Position numbers and translations under genes: made by a program | Notes under the pieces: generated by a model | The model's database searches: none | What the model saw: only the letters and a program-made list of their open reading frames with translations | What the model was told of the DNA's origin: nothing | Assembly (NCBI GenBank): GCA_964607915.1 | Contig: CAZSMU010000001.1 | Coordinates: 24,297-88,296, forward strand | Direction: 5' to 3' | Length of the DNA stretch: 64,000 bases | DNA from: JADJPL01 sp964607915 | Lineage (GTDB): Bacteria; Bacteroidota; Bacteroidia; Chitinophagales; Saprospiraceae | In this document: positions 52,791-60,112 of the stretch, piece by piece | How positions within the stretch are numbered: the stretch's first letter is position 1 | Layout: every line of letters begins with the position of its first letter

Positions 52791-55445
52791 TCAAAATTCG
52801 TAGGTTAATGTAACCATGACCCGGCGCGGCAGCTGGGTATATCCTTGGGCATAGAGGTTTGCAAACGTCGCGCTGCGCTGCTTGTTGGACAAGACGGTGT
52901 CGTTGTCGGCTACCGCGGCGATACCTTGTGCGGCTTGTGCGTTCGCCAGGTTGCGGGCCTGTACCCCCAGCCGTACATCCTGGCCGCTGGCATTCGCTAA
53001 GCGGGCATAGACACCTGCGTTGAGGATAGTCAGGGTTCCCAGCTCTATAATGTTGGTCGCATCGGCATACCGGCCCGAGTTTACGTTGGCGCTGAAATCC
53101 AGTCCGAAGTACTTGCTTTCGTAGTTGGCTACGAAGTTCCAGATGAGCGCGGGCACACCGGGCAGTTTTTTATCCTGCAAATCAATAGAATAGTTGTTGT
53201 TGCCTTCGTTGATGAGGGTGTTGCCGTACAGATTGCCCGTCGGGTTGACGTTGAGGGTAGTACCCGTTTTAGATACGGGGATTTTGAAATCTGCAAAGCG
53301 GGCATCCTGCAGGGTCAGGGCCGAGCGGACGAACAGACCCCGGATTCCGGTGAAGGAGAGGCTGACTTCCGCTCCCTGAATCCGGTTTTGGCCGAGGGGT
53401 TTGGATACGAGCAGGCCATTTTCAAAAATGGAAGCCAGGCGGTTGTCTATATTGGTATAAAACAGGGCGGCATCCACACCGAAGCCGCCGAAGCCCGTCC
53501 GTGCGCCCAACTCGGTATTGAACACTACTTCGTTTTCGGCCAGGCCGTCGGGCAGTCGGAGGAACTTGCCGTCTGCCCGTCTTTCGAGCGAGGCAAACGC
53601 AGAGTAGTCGGGCATGCGGTATGCGCGGATGACGTTCCCGTAAAGTGCCGAGCGGTTGGAGAGCAGGTAATTGGCTCCCAGCGACGCCGACCAGTCGCTG
53701 AATTCCTCGTAGCGGGTGAGGACTTTGTCGTACGGAATCTTGGTCTCTGCCATATCGAGGGCCAACTGGTCTATGCGGGCACCTACGTTCACGGTCAGTT
53801 TTTTGTTGAACTTCATCTCGTCGCCCACGAAGAAGGCGGTGACGTTTTCGTCGTAGTCGCCCCGCCGGGTGATCGAACCCGTAGCGGGTGCCGGTGAACC
53901 TACCGGGAAAATACCGGAAGCCCGGATATTCTTCGGATCGGTGGAAGAGTTGTACAGATAGCTGTACGTGGTGGGTTTCTGGTTGATGGTCGAGTAGTAC
54001 ATGCCGGCGCTGAGGATATGCTGGCTGTTGCCCACCTCGAGGGTTTTGTTGATGCGGAACTCGTTGATCAGGTCCTTGTCCACGGCATCCCCGTCGAGAT
54101 ACAGGCGGAGCACGGTATTGGTCGCATAGAGGGCGGGCAGGGCAAAGCCATACTTCACCCCGGTTTCTATAGTCTGGTAGCGGAAATGGTTGTTGATGGA
54201 CCAGCCAGCCCCGAGGGGGAGGTCGATTTTGGCGCCTATCTGGTTGATTCGGCCATAGCTTCCGCCGGCCATGGCATCTCCGAGGTTTCGGATAATCGGT
54301 TTGCCCTGGGCATCGAGCACGTTGCGTCGGGTAGCCCCGGAACCCTCCACAATCGTGAAGTTGATTCCCGTGAGGTTTGGCGATTGATACGTATCTGTGT
54401 TTTTCCAGCCGGGAGCGAGCTCCAGGGTGTTGGGGTTGAGCGGTACGTCGGTCAGGTTCTGGAAGTTGAAATCCGACACCATCCCATACACCCGCACGCT
54501 GCCTTTGGTGTCGGGGATCAGCCAGTCTATGTTGCCGCGGAACTGATACCCTTCGTCTTTGTACCCGGTGTTTCGGAAGCCGTCGTCCTGCATTGCCCAG
54601 CCGCCGATGTTGAAGCGGAGGTTTTTGGCAAGCGGGCCGTTGAGGTTGATATCGGTGCGATAGTTGAAGTTATCCGTGCCGAGGATATCGTTGTAAGAGG
54701 TGAGCCGTACGGTACCGCCCAGCTTTTCACCCCCGGTGCGGGTGATGACGTTCACGACGCCTGCGGCCGAGGCCCGGCCAAAGATGGTGGCTGCGCTGCC
54801 GCGCACGACTTCGACGCGCTCGACGTTGAGGTCAAATCCGAACCCGGCTTCCGGCGCTTTGCCCGGGGTGCCCAGGGTGGGGATTCCGTCCAGCATGATG
54901 CCCGTATAGACCAGGCCGCCGGTGGGAGAACCATCGGGGAAGCCCCGGGTAACCACAAAGCCCCGACGCCCCTGGGAAGTGTTGGTAAACACCCCGGGCG
55001 CCGAGGTGATGGCTTCCAGGATGCCCTCCGGCTTGTTGCGCTGAAGTTGTCGGGCGCCGATGATTTCTACGGCGGTGGTGGTTTCGAGTTTGCGCACCGC
55101 CTGCCGGCTGGCGGTCACGACCACGTCGGAAAACGTAGTATAGTCGGATTCCATGACCACGTCAATCGTCGTCTGCTTGCCGACGGTCACTTCTACTGTT
55201 CTCAATCCTACGTAGGAGAATACCAGCACGGCACTTGACCCGCTGACCCCGATGCTGTAGTTTCCGTCCTCATCGGACACGACCCCCGAGCTGGTCCCTT
55301 TTTCCATGACGGAAACGCCAATCAGCGCCGAGCGGTCTTCGGAAGAAGTAATCCGCCCACGCACGGTAGATTGCGCCCACGCTCCTACCGACAGGAAGAG
55401 AATCAGCAGGGTAGGCAAAAAACATTTGTATATCTTTTTTCCCAT
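52791..55445 (-). CDS. TonB-dependent receptor with N-terminal carboxypeptidase-like domain
   Basis: Outer-membrane active importer, 884 residues from the ATG at 55445 (MGKKIYKCFLPTLLILFLSV); the frame to 55529 crosses the divergent promoter. Signal peptide ends at GAWAQ. Residues ~24-105 form a CarboxypepD_reg-like domain (STVRGRITSSEDRSALIGVS), the plug is ~110-240 (VVVTASRQAVRKLETTTAVE, RVEVVRGSAATIFGRASAAG), and the barrel runs to the C-terminal VMVTLTYEF. There is no SusD partner, so this is not a classical glycan-utilisation pair. As first gene of the minus catabolic arm it probably imports the pathway substrate. Confidence 0.93.
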   Translation of the reverse strand: MGKKIYKCFLPTLLILFLSVGAWAQSTVRGRITSSEDRSALIGVSVMEKGTSSGVVSDEDGNYSIGVSGSSAVLVFSYVGLRTVEVTVGKQTTIDVVMESDYTTFSDVVVTASRQAVRKLETTTAVEIIGARQLQRNKPEGILEAITSAPGVFTNTSQGRRGFVVTRGFPDGSPTGGLVYTGIMLDGIPTLGTPGKAPEAGFGFDLNVERVEVVRGSAATIFGRASAAGVVNVITRTGGEKLGGTVRLTSYNDILGTDNFNYRTDINLNGPLAKNLRFNIGGWAMQDDGFRNTGYKDEGYQFRGNIDWLIPDTKGSVRVYGMVSDFNFQNLTDVPLNPNTLELAPGWKNTDTYQSPNLTGINFTIVEGSGATRRNVLDAQGKPIIRNLGDAMAGGSYGRINQIGAKIDLPLGAGWSINNHFRYQTIETGVKYGFALPALYATNTVLRLYLDGDAVDKDLINEFRINKTLEVGNSQHILSAGMYYSTINQKPTTYSYLYNSSTDPKNIRASGIFPVGSPAPATGSITRRGDYDENVTAFFVGDEMKFNKKLTVNVGARIDQLALDMAETKIPYDKVLTRYEEFSDWSASLGANYLLSNRSALYGNVIRAYRMPDYSAFASLERRADGKFLRLPDGLAENEVVFNTELGARTGFGGFGVDAALFYTNIDNRLASIFENGLLVSKPLGQNRIQGAEVSLSFTGIRGLFVRSALTLQDARFADFKIPVSKTGTTLNVNPTGNLYGNTLINEGNNNYSIDLQDKKLPGVPALIWNFVANYESKYFGLDFSANVNSGRYADATNIIELGTLTILNAGVYARLANASGQDVRLGVQARNLANAQAAQGIAAVADNDTVLSNKQRSATFANLYAQGYTQLPRRVMVTLTYEF

Positions 55446-55557
55446 GGCCTTAATTTTTGGTTCAAAAAAATAAAAAAAACAGAAGAACCTTTTCTTTTGT
55501 AAAGATAAAAGGTTAATTTTGTTAACCATTAATTTTATGAATTATTTTTACCTCACT
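55446..55557. promoter_or_regulatory. Divergent promoter region of the catabolic cluster
   Basis: AT-rich 112 bp between the two operons. The plus strand has TAATTTTG (55514-55521), a full TAnnTTTG match, with a TTTG at 55496-55499 but only a 14-bp gap. The inverted repeat GGTTAA-N5-TTAACC (55511-55527) overlaps the -7 box and is a candidate operator. No regulator gene lies in the cluster. Confidence 0.55.
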
Positions 55558-56070
55558 ATGAAAAATCTTCGACTTTTTCCGAAACACACAGGGGTTTGGG
55601 AAGGCGTCTATCGGCGGATTGCCGCCAACGGTACCCTGCTCGATCAGTGGAACAGCCGCCTGAGCATCCGGATGGGCTCCGATGGCAGCTATCGGCAGGT
55701 CAATGAATATTTTTGGGCAGACGGGCACTACGAATGCCACGATTTTGGCGTGTGCCATTTTGATGAGGAGGGGACCCTGATTTTCGATACCCCGCGCATC
55801 AAGGGCCATTCCTGGGAGACGCGCGATTCCGTATGCCTGATTTGGGAATACCTGGACCGGCCGGGCTCCCGCCTCTTCGAGATGATTGACCTGATCGGCC
55901 CGGAAGAGAAGCACCGTATCCGGGTCTGGAAGTGGAGTTGTTTCGATGATTTTGAAGGGCTGACCATGATAGAAGAGCGCAAAGTGGCCCTGCAGGAGGA
56001 TATCCCTGACGATTTTTGGGCCTCTGCCAGTGAGAAGCGCTTCAAAGGAGTCTCGAGGTCGAACCGTTAA
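55558..56070 (+). CDS. Small protein of unknown function, DUF3598/lipocalin-like
   Basis: 170 residues from the ATG at 55558 (MKNLRLFPKHTGVWEGVYRR); the upstream ATG at 55537 and the frame to 55519 lie in the promoter. There is no signal peptide. The opening HTGVWEGVYRRIAANGTLLD and repeated beta-strand pattern (GSYRQVNEYFWADGHYE, CHFDEEGTLIFDTPRIKGHS) resemble DUF3598-type lipocalin-like folds, some relatives of which act on bilins. That resemblance is from memory and weak. It is first in the plus catabolic operon. Confidence 0.7.
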   Translation: MKNLRLFPKHTGVWEGVYRRIAANGTLLDQWNSRLSIRMGSDGSYRQVNEYFWADGHYECHDFGVCHFDEEGTLIFDTPRIKGHSWETRDSVCLIWEYLDRPGSRLFEMIDLIGPEEKHRIRVWKWSCFDDFEGLTMIEERKVALQEDIPDDFWASASEKRFKGVSRSNR

Positions 56071-56222
56071 CACCTATGCCAGTCTCCTGCAATATGGCGC
56101 TCAGCCATACGTCTCCTTATACTATTGCGAATGGCCGACGGCGGAGATAAAAGCATGGTGTTCAGTCCTTAGCGACTCCAACTCAAAACAAGTTTACATT
56201 CACCTAACACGACCTACTTCAG

Positions 56223-57494
56223 ATGGCGAAAGGAATGACGATTACCGAAAAAATTATGGCCAGAAACAGCGGACGCGACCAGGTGGTCCCCGGCGAATTG
56301 GTCTGGACAGACATACACTCGGTAATGACGATGGATTATCTCGGTAAACAAACCTTTTCCAAATTGCACGAACTTGGGGTGGACCAGGTTTTTGATAAAG
56401 ATCGGGTAATCTGCGTGTCAGACCACCTTGTGCCACCGCCTACCCCGCAGTTTGCAACCATGCTCAACGAATGGCGACAGGCAGTGCGCGAACACGATAT
56501 TACTTATTTCTACGATCTGGGCCGCCAGGGAATCGCCCATCAAATCATGGTCGAGCAGGGGCATGTGCTGCCTGGAACCATCAGCATAGGTACCGATTCA
56601 CACGCCAACACCTACGGTGCAGTAGGCGCCGTGGGCAACGCGGTAGGGGTAACGGACGCTGCTGTGGCCATGGCAATCGGCAAGGCATGGTTTCGCGTCC
56701 CGGAATCGGTGAAATTCCACATCAGCGGCCAGTGGCAACCCTGGGTGATGGCCAAAGACCTCAGCCTGCACATCATGGGTATGATGCACTGGAACGGCCA
56801 CCTGATTTATAAGTCTTTGGAGTTTTGTGGACCTGCCATAGAGTCACTGGGCATGGCAGGCCGGATGACGCTCTGCAATATGACGGTAGATCTCGGTGCA
56901 AAAAACGGAATTGTGGCACCCGATGCCGTCACAGCCCAATACCTCGAAACGCGGGCCAAAGGGGCTTGGCAGCCGCTGTATAGCGACCCCGATGCACACT
57001 ACGATGCCGTATATGAAGTGGATATCTCCGACCTCGGCCCCACCGTGGCCCTGCCCGATAAACTCGACGATACCGTCCCCGTTGAAAAAGTAGCCGGACG
57101 CAAATTCAACAAGGCTTTTGTGGGTACTTGTACCAATGGCCGACTCGAAGACATGGAGATTATGGCCCGGATACTCCAGGGAAAACGCATACACCGCGAC
57201 GTGAACATGCTGGTCGTCCCTGCCAGCCAGGAAGTGTTCCTGGAATCTATGAAGCATGGCTATCTGCAGATCCTCGTGGAGGCAGGCGCTGCCGTGGATA
57301 CGCCTTCCTGCGCGGCTTGCGCAGGGATACACACAGGGGTAGCCGGCGACGGCGATATCGTGCTCAGCGCGGGCAACCGCAATATGAAAGGCAGGATGGG
57401 CAGTAAAAACGCCCAGATTTTCCTGACCAGCCCGGCAGTTGTAGCTGCATCTGCCCTCTACGGCGTAATCACCGACCCCAGGGATTTGGGATAG
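56223..57494 (+). CDS. Second aconitase-family hydratase large subunit
   Basis: 4Fe-4S subunit of 423 residues. MAKGMTITEKIMARNSGRDQ, then SDHLVPPPTPQ, SIGTDSHANTYGAVGAVGNA, and the cluster cysteines in GTCTNGRLEDM and SCAACAGIHTG are all present, so the Fe-S core should be functional. It differs clearly from the copy at 50481 and is followed by its own small subunit, so the cluster encodes two separate hydratases. The 152-bp gap before it holds nothing recognised. Confidence 0.92.
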   Translation: MAKGMTITEKIMARNSGRDQVVPGELVWTDIHSVMTMDYLGKQTFSKLHELGVDQVFDKDRVICVSDHLVPPPTPQFATMLNEWRQAVREHDITYFYDLGRQGIAHQIMVEQGHVLPGTISIGTDSHANTYGAVGAVGNAVGVTDAAVAMAIGKAWFRVPESVKFHISGQWQPWVMAKDLSLHIMGMMHWNGHLIYKSLEFCGPAIESLGMAGRMTLCNMTVDLGAKNGIVAPDAVTAQYLETRAKGAWQPLYSDPDAHYDAVYEVDISDLGPTVALPDKLDDTVPVEKVAGRKFNKAFVGTCTNGRLEDMEIMARILQGKRIHRDVNMLVVPASQEVFLESMKHGYLQILVEAGAAVDTPSCAACAGIHTGVAGDGDIVLSAGNRNMKGRMGSKNAQIFLTSPAVVAASALYGVITDPRDLG

Positions 57495-57519
57495 GGATCA
57501 GGTGGCTTTTTTGAAATAG

Positions 57520-57534
57520 TAAACTTGTTGCGAA
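57520..57534. repeat. TTGTTGCGAG-family half-element inside operon
   Basis: AAACTTGTTGCGAAA, the left inverted end only, in the spacer between the second hydratase's large and small subunit genes. Confidence 0.5.
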
Positions 57535-57549
57535 ATAAAATAACCGAGC

Positions 57550-58086
57550 ATGTCCGTCATTCAGGGAAAAGTCTGGGTAGCCAGCAATTATGTAATGGCC
57601 TACGATATCATCATCCAACAGTTCTGGACGGCGCCTATCGATCCGGTGGAAAATGCCAAATGGGTGATGGCCGGCGTAGAGGAAGCGTTCAACCGGGAAA
57701 ATGGCTTTAGCGACCAGGGATATACCTTCATAGTGGCCGCCCATAACTTTGCAGGGGGCGGCAAAAGTATTGAACACGTGATTACCGGCCTCATGGGCGC
57801 CGGCATACGAGCCGTATTTGCCGATAGCTTCGCGCGTTTACAGTTCAGAAACGCCATCAATTATGGACTGCCTTTTGTAACTTGCAAGGATATTGCCAAA
57901 GGCTGTTCAACGGGCGATGAGTTGTCCTGGGACATGGCGAGCGGCAAGGTGTCTAACCTGTCCAACGGGCAGGTATTCCAGACGGTGCCTATCGCTCCTT
58001 TCGTAGCGGAAGTGGCACAAGCAGGAGGCCTGATGGGGTTCGTGCGTCAGAAAATTGCCGAGGGCCGCGTAGGCGACCTGTCGTGA
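57550..58086 (+). CDS. Divergent aconitase-family small subunit lacking Ser-Ser-Arg motif
   Basis: 178-residue LeuD-like swivel subunit by position, length and fold landmarks (ADSFARLQFRNAINYGLPFV, C-terminal AGGLMGFVRQKIAEG). Two normally invariant segments are altered. The NxDTDxIIP segment is replaced by ASNYVMAYDIIIQQFW, and the substrate loop GSSREHA reads GKSIEHV (residues 71-77), so the positions of the aconitase catalytic Ser and the substrate-binding Arg become Lys72 and Ile74. The rest is well preserved, arguing for changed specificity rather than decay. Pairs with the gene at 56223. Confidence 0.85.
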   Translation: MSVIQGKVWVASNYVMAYDIIIQQFWTAPIDPVENAKWVMAGVEEAFNRENGFSDQGYTFIVAAHNFAGGGKSIEHVITGLMGAGIRAVFADSFARLQFRNAINYGLPFVTCKDIAKGCSTGDELSWDMASGKVSNLSNGQVFQTVPIAPFVAEVAQAGGLMGFVRQKIAEGRVGDLS

Positions 58087-58111
58087 CCAATTGTGGAAAA
58101 AGGACCTGACC

Positions 58112-58139
58112 CCTCGACAGTTGCGCTCGCAGCAAGTCT
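58112..58139. repeat. TTGTTGCGAG-family partial element inside operon
   Basis: CCCTCGACAGTTGCGCTCGC followed by AGCAAGTCT resembles the right half of the family. It lies between the small-subunit and aldolase genes. Confidence 0.5.
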
Positions 58140-58154
58140 AATAAACGTACTAGT

Positions 58155-58916
58155 ATGCAGGAAAATAAAGTAAAAGCGAAAATGGCATCCGGCCGGCCGG
58201 TTTACGGGGTTATTTCCCCGACGACAGACCCGGTCATTTGTGAGTATCTCGGTTGGTCCGGTCTGGATTTCTATATGATAGACGGCGAACACGGCCCTCT
58301 TACACCATCCGACGTGGCGCATCTGGTGCGGGCTTGCGAAATTGCCGGAATTACGCCCCTGGCCAGGGTTCGCAGTCTGGATGAAAAACTGATCCTCCAG
58401 TTTCTGGATGTGGGGGTGATGGGCATCATGATGCCGGGTATACAGACCCTGGCAGACATCGAAAAGCTGGTGAATGCGGTGCGCTACCCTCCGGTAGGGC
58501 TCCGCGGGGTCGGACCTGTCCGGGCTGCCCGCTACTTCATGGGCTCCATGGGTCAGGCGGAATATGTGGCCTTCGCCAATCAGCAAATCCTGATCCTCCC
58601 GCAGGTAGAAGACCTGGAGGCTGTCCGAAACCTCCCCGAGATGGCACAGCACCCGCAGGTGGATGGGTTCATCATCGGACCTCGCGACCTGGCCATGGCC
58701 ATGGGGTTTACCGACGGCCCCAACCATCCGGAAGTAAAGGCGGTCATTGACGACATCTTCCGGATTGCCCTGGCAGCCGGCAAGCAGGTAGGTACGGTGG
58801 CGGGTACGGCCGAACAGGCGCGGTCTCTGGTCGAAAAAGGGGCTACCCTCATCTTGAACTCCGTCCAGGGCCTGCTCAGTGCCGGCACCAGCGCCTTCTT
58901 GAAACCACAAACCTAA
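58155..58916 (+). CDS. HpcH/HpaI-family aldolase/lyase
   Basis: Class II metal-dependent aldolase, 253 residues. Motifs: DFYMIDGEHGPLTPSDV, MGIMMPGIQTLADIEKLVNA, the Arg-rich GLRGVGPVRAARY, LPQVEDLEA and FIIGPRDLAMAMG. The family cleaves 4-hydroxy-2-oxo acids or related malate-like compounds to pyruvate plus an aldehyde or oxoacid. In this operon it could split a hydrated diacid without CoA activation, giving a second C-C cleavage route beside the HMG-CoA-lyase-like enzyme. Confidence 0.92.
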   Translation: MQENKVKAKMASGRPVYGVISPTTDPVICEYLGWSGLDFYMIDGEHGPLTPSDVAHLVRACEIAGITPLARVRSLDEKLILQFLDVGVMGIMMPGIQTLADIEKLVNAVRYPPVGLRGVGPVRAARYFMGSMGQAEYVAFANQQILILPQVEDLEAVRNLPEMAQHPQVDGFIIGPRDLAMAMGFTDGPNHPEVKAVIDDIFRIALAAGKQVGTVAGTAEQARSLVEKGATLILNSVQGLLSAGTSAFLKPQT

Positions 58917-58922
58917 TTGTAT

Positions 58923-59237
58923 ATGGCAAGCACTACCCTCATCGTCCTGTTTAATCTGAAGCCCGGTGTGGCGCCAGCTGATTACGAGCGATTTGCAAAA
59001 GAAATGGATATCCCCACGGTCAAAAGGCTACAATCGGTAGATGACTTCAGGGTGTTCCGGGCAAGCGGCTTGTTCGGAGCAGACGGGCCCCCGCCTTTCC
59101 AGTATGTGGAAGTCATTGAGGTGAACTACCTGAACGGCTTGATAGAAGAGGTAGGGAACCCGGAGGTGGGGAAAGTGGTGGCTGCTTTCCGTGATTATGC
59201 GGACAATCCGGTGTTCATCATGTCTGACGAGCTATAG
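58923..59237 (+). CDS. HapK/RedY-like small protein
   Basis: 104 residues; the ATG at 58923 is used (a TTG lies 6 bp upstream). TLIVLFNLKPGVAPADYERF, VKRLQSVDDFRVFRASGLF, PPPFQYVEVIEV and the C-terminal DYADNPVFIMSDEL match my memory of the REDY-like HapK family, a dimeric alpha-beta-barrel type protein found in prodiginine (tripyrrole) clusters and elsewhere. Activity is unknown. It is 6 bp after the aldolase stop, so tightly coupled to the catabolic genes. Confidence 0.75.
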   Translation: MASTTLIVLFNLKPGVAPADYERFAKEMDIPTVKRLQSVDDFRVFRASGLFGADGPPPFQYVEVIEVNYLNGLIEEVGNPEVGKVVAAFRDYADNPVFIMSDEL

Positions 59238-59269
59238 GTCTTTTTTCACTAAAGATTAAGGCATTCGAT

Positions 59270-60103
59270 ATGTATCATCTTCAAGGAAAGACAGCTATCG
59301 TAACAGGGGCAGGGCGCAGAAAAGGCATTGGCGAAGCCATCGTCCTGCGACTGGCTTTAGAAGGCTGCAACGTGGTCCTTAGCGACCTGGGGGCCTCTAA
59401 AGGACCGGAGTTCAGCAGCGAGCATATCGGCGCGAGCGCTGAAATGGAGGCTATCGCTTCGGATGCGCGCCAAGGGGGGGCGCAGGTGATTTGTATTCCC
59501 TGCGATGTACGTCTGGAGGAAGAAGTGGCGCGTTTAGTAGACAAAGCAGTCGAAGCGTTTGGCCGGCTCGACATCCTGGTCAACAATGCGGGGGTAGGTT
59601 ACCTCATGGAGCCTTTCGCGGAGTTCAGGGAGAGCAGCTGGGATGCAGTGCTCGATGTAAATCTGAAGGGGGCGTTCCTGTGCTCCAAGCACGCGGCCCG
59701 GCAGTTCATTGCACAAGGTACGGGCGGCTGTATTGTCAATATCGCCAGCCAGGCAGCTAAATCGGGCTTCCCCTTTGCCGCTGCCTACACGGCGTCCAAG
59801 CACGGACTCGTAGGTCTGACCCGCTCCAATGCGGTCGAGCTCGGCCGCTACGGCATCCGGGTCAATGCCGTTTGCCCCAACCACATCACTACGGGGCTGG
59901 GCCACTGGCAAAACCAGTTCTTCAGCGAGAAGCTGGGCCTCGACTACGAAGCCTACCTGCGGGGTATCCGCGAGCGCAACCCGCTCGGGCGAACCGGTCT
60001 GTCGGAGGATATTGCCAAGGCCGTCGCGTTTCTGGCCTCCGATCAGTCGGCGTATATCACCGGCGAGGCTATGAACGTCAGCGGCGGGGAGGAATACCAT
60101 TAA
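59270..60103 (+). CDS. SDR-family dehydrogenase
   Basis: Classical short-chain dehydrogenase, 277 residues. NAD(P) motif AIVTGAGRRKGIGEAI, the NNAG motif (ILVNNAGVGYL), and an intact catalytic Ser-Tyr-Lys in NIASQAAKS ... AAYTASKHG. The C-terminal AYITGEAMNVSGGEEYH is typical. An insert near ~45-70 (SKGPEFSSEHIGASAEM) recalls bacterial dehydrogenases of degradation pathways. It is followed 9 bp later by hyuA, so it probably oxidises or reduces a pathway hydroxy/oxo group. Confidence 0.93.
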   Translation: MYHLQGKTAIVTGAGRRKGIGEAIVLRLALEGCNVVLSDLGASKGPEFSSEHIGASAEMEAIASDARQGGAQVICIPCDVRLEEEVARLVDKAVEAFGRLDILVNNAGVGYLMEPFAEFRESSWDAVLDVNLKGAFLCSKHAARQFIAQGTGGCIVNIASQAAKSGFPFAAAYTASKHGLVGLTRSNAVELGRYGIRVNAVCPNHITTGLGHWQNQFFSEKLGLDYEAYLRGIRERNPLGRTGLSEDIAKAVAFLASDQSAYITGEAMNVSGGEEYH

Positions 60104-60112
60104 TCGAAAATC

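Noticed and set aside
54018..55238. 406-codon plus-strand open frame
   Set aside because: Antisense to the TonB receptor plug and barrel; His/Val/Gly-rich composition typical of shadow frames.
52791..55445. SusC of a polysaccharide utilisation locus
   Set aside because: No SusD follows and no glycosidase is in this operon; treated as a general TonB receptor.
55522..56073. 183-codon minus-strand frame exactly opposite the DUF3598-like gene
   Set aside because: The plus frame has a better start, promoter and operon context; the minus frame would collide with the divergent promoter.
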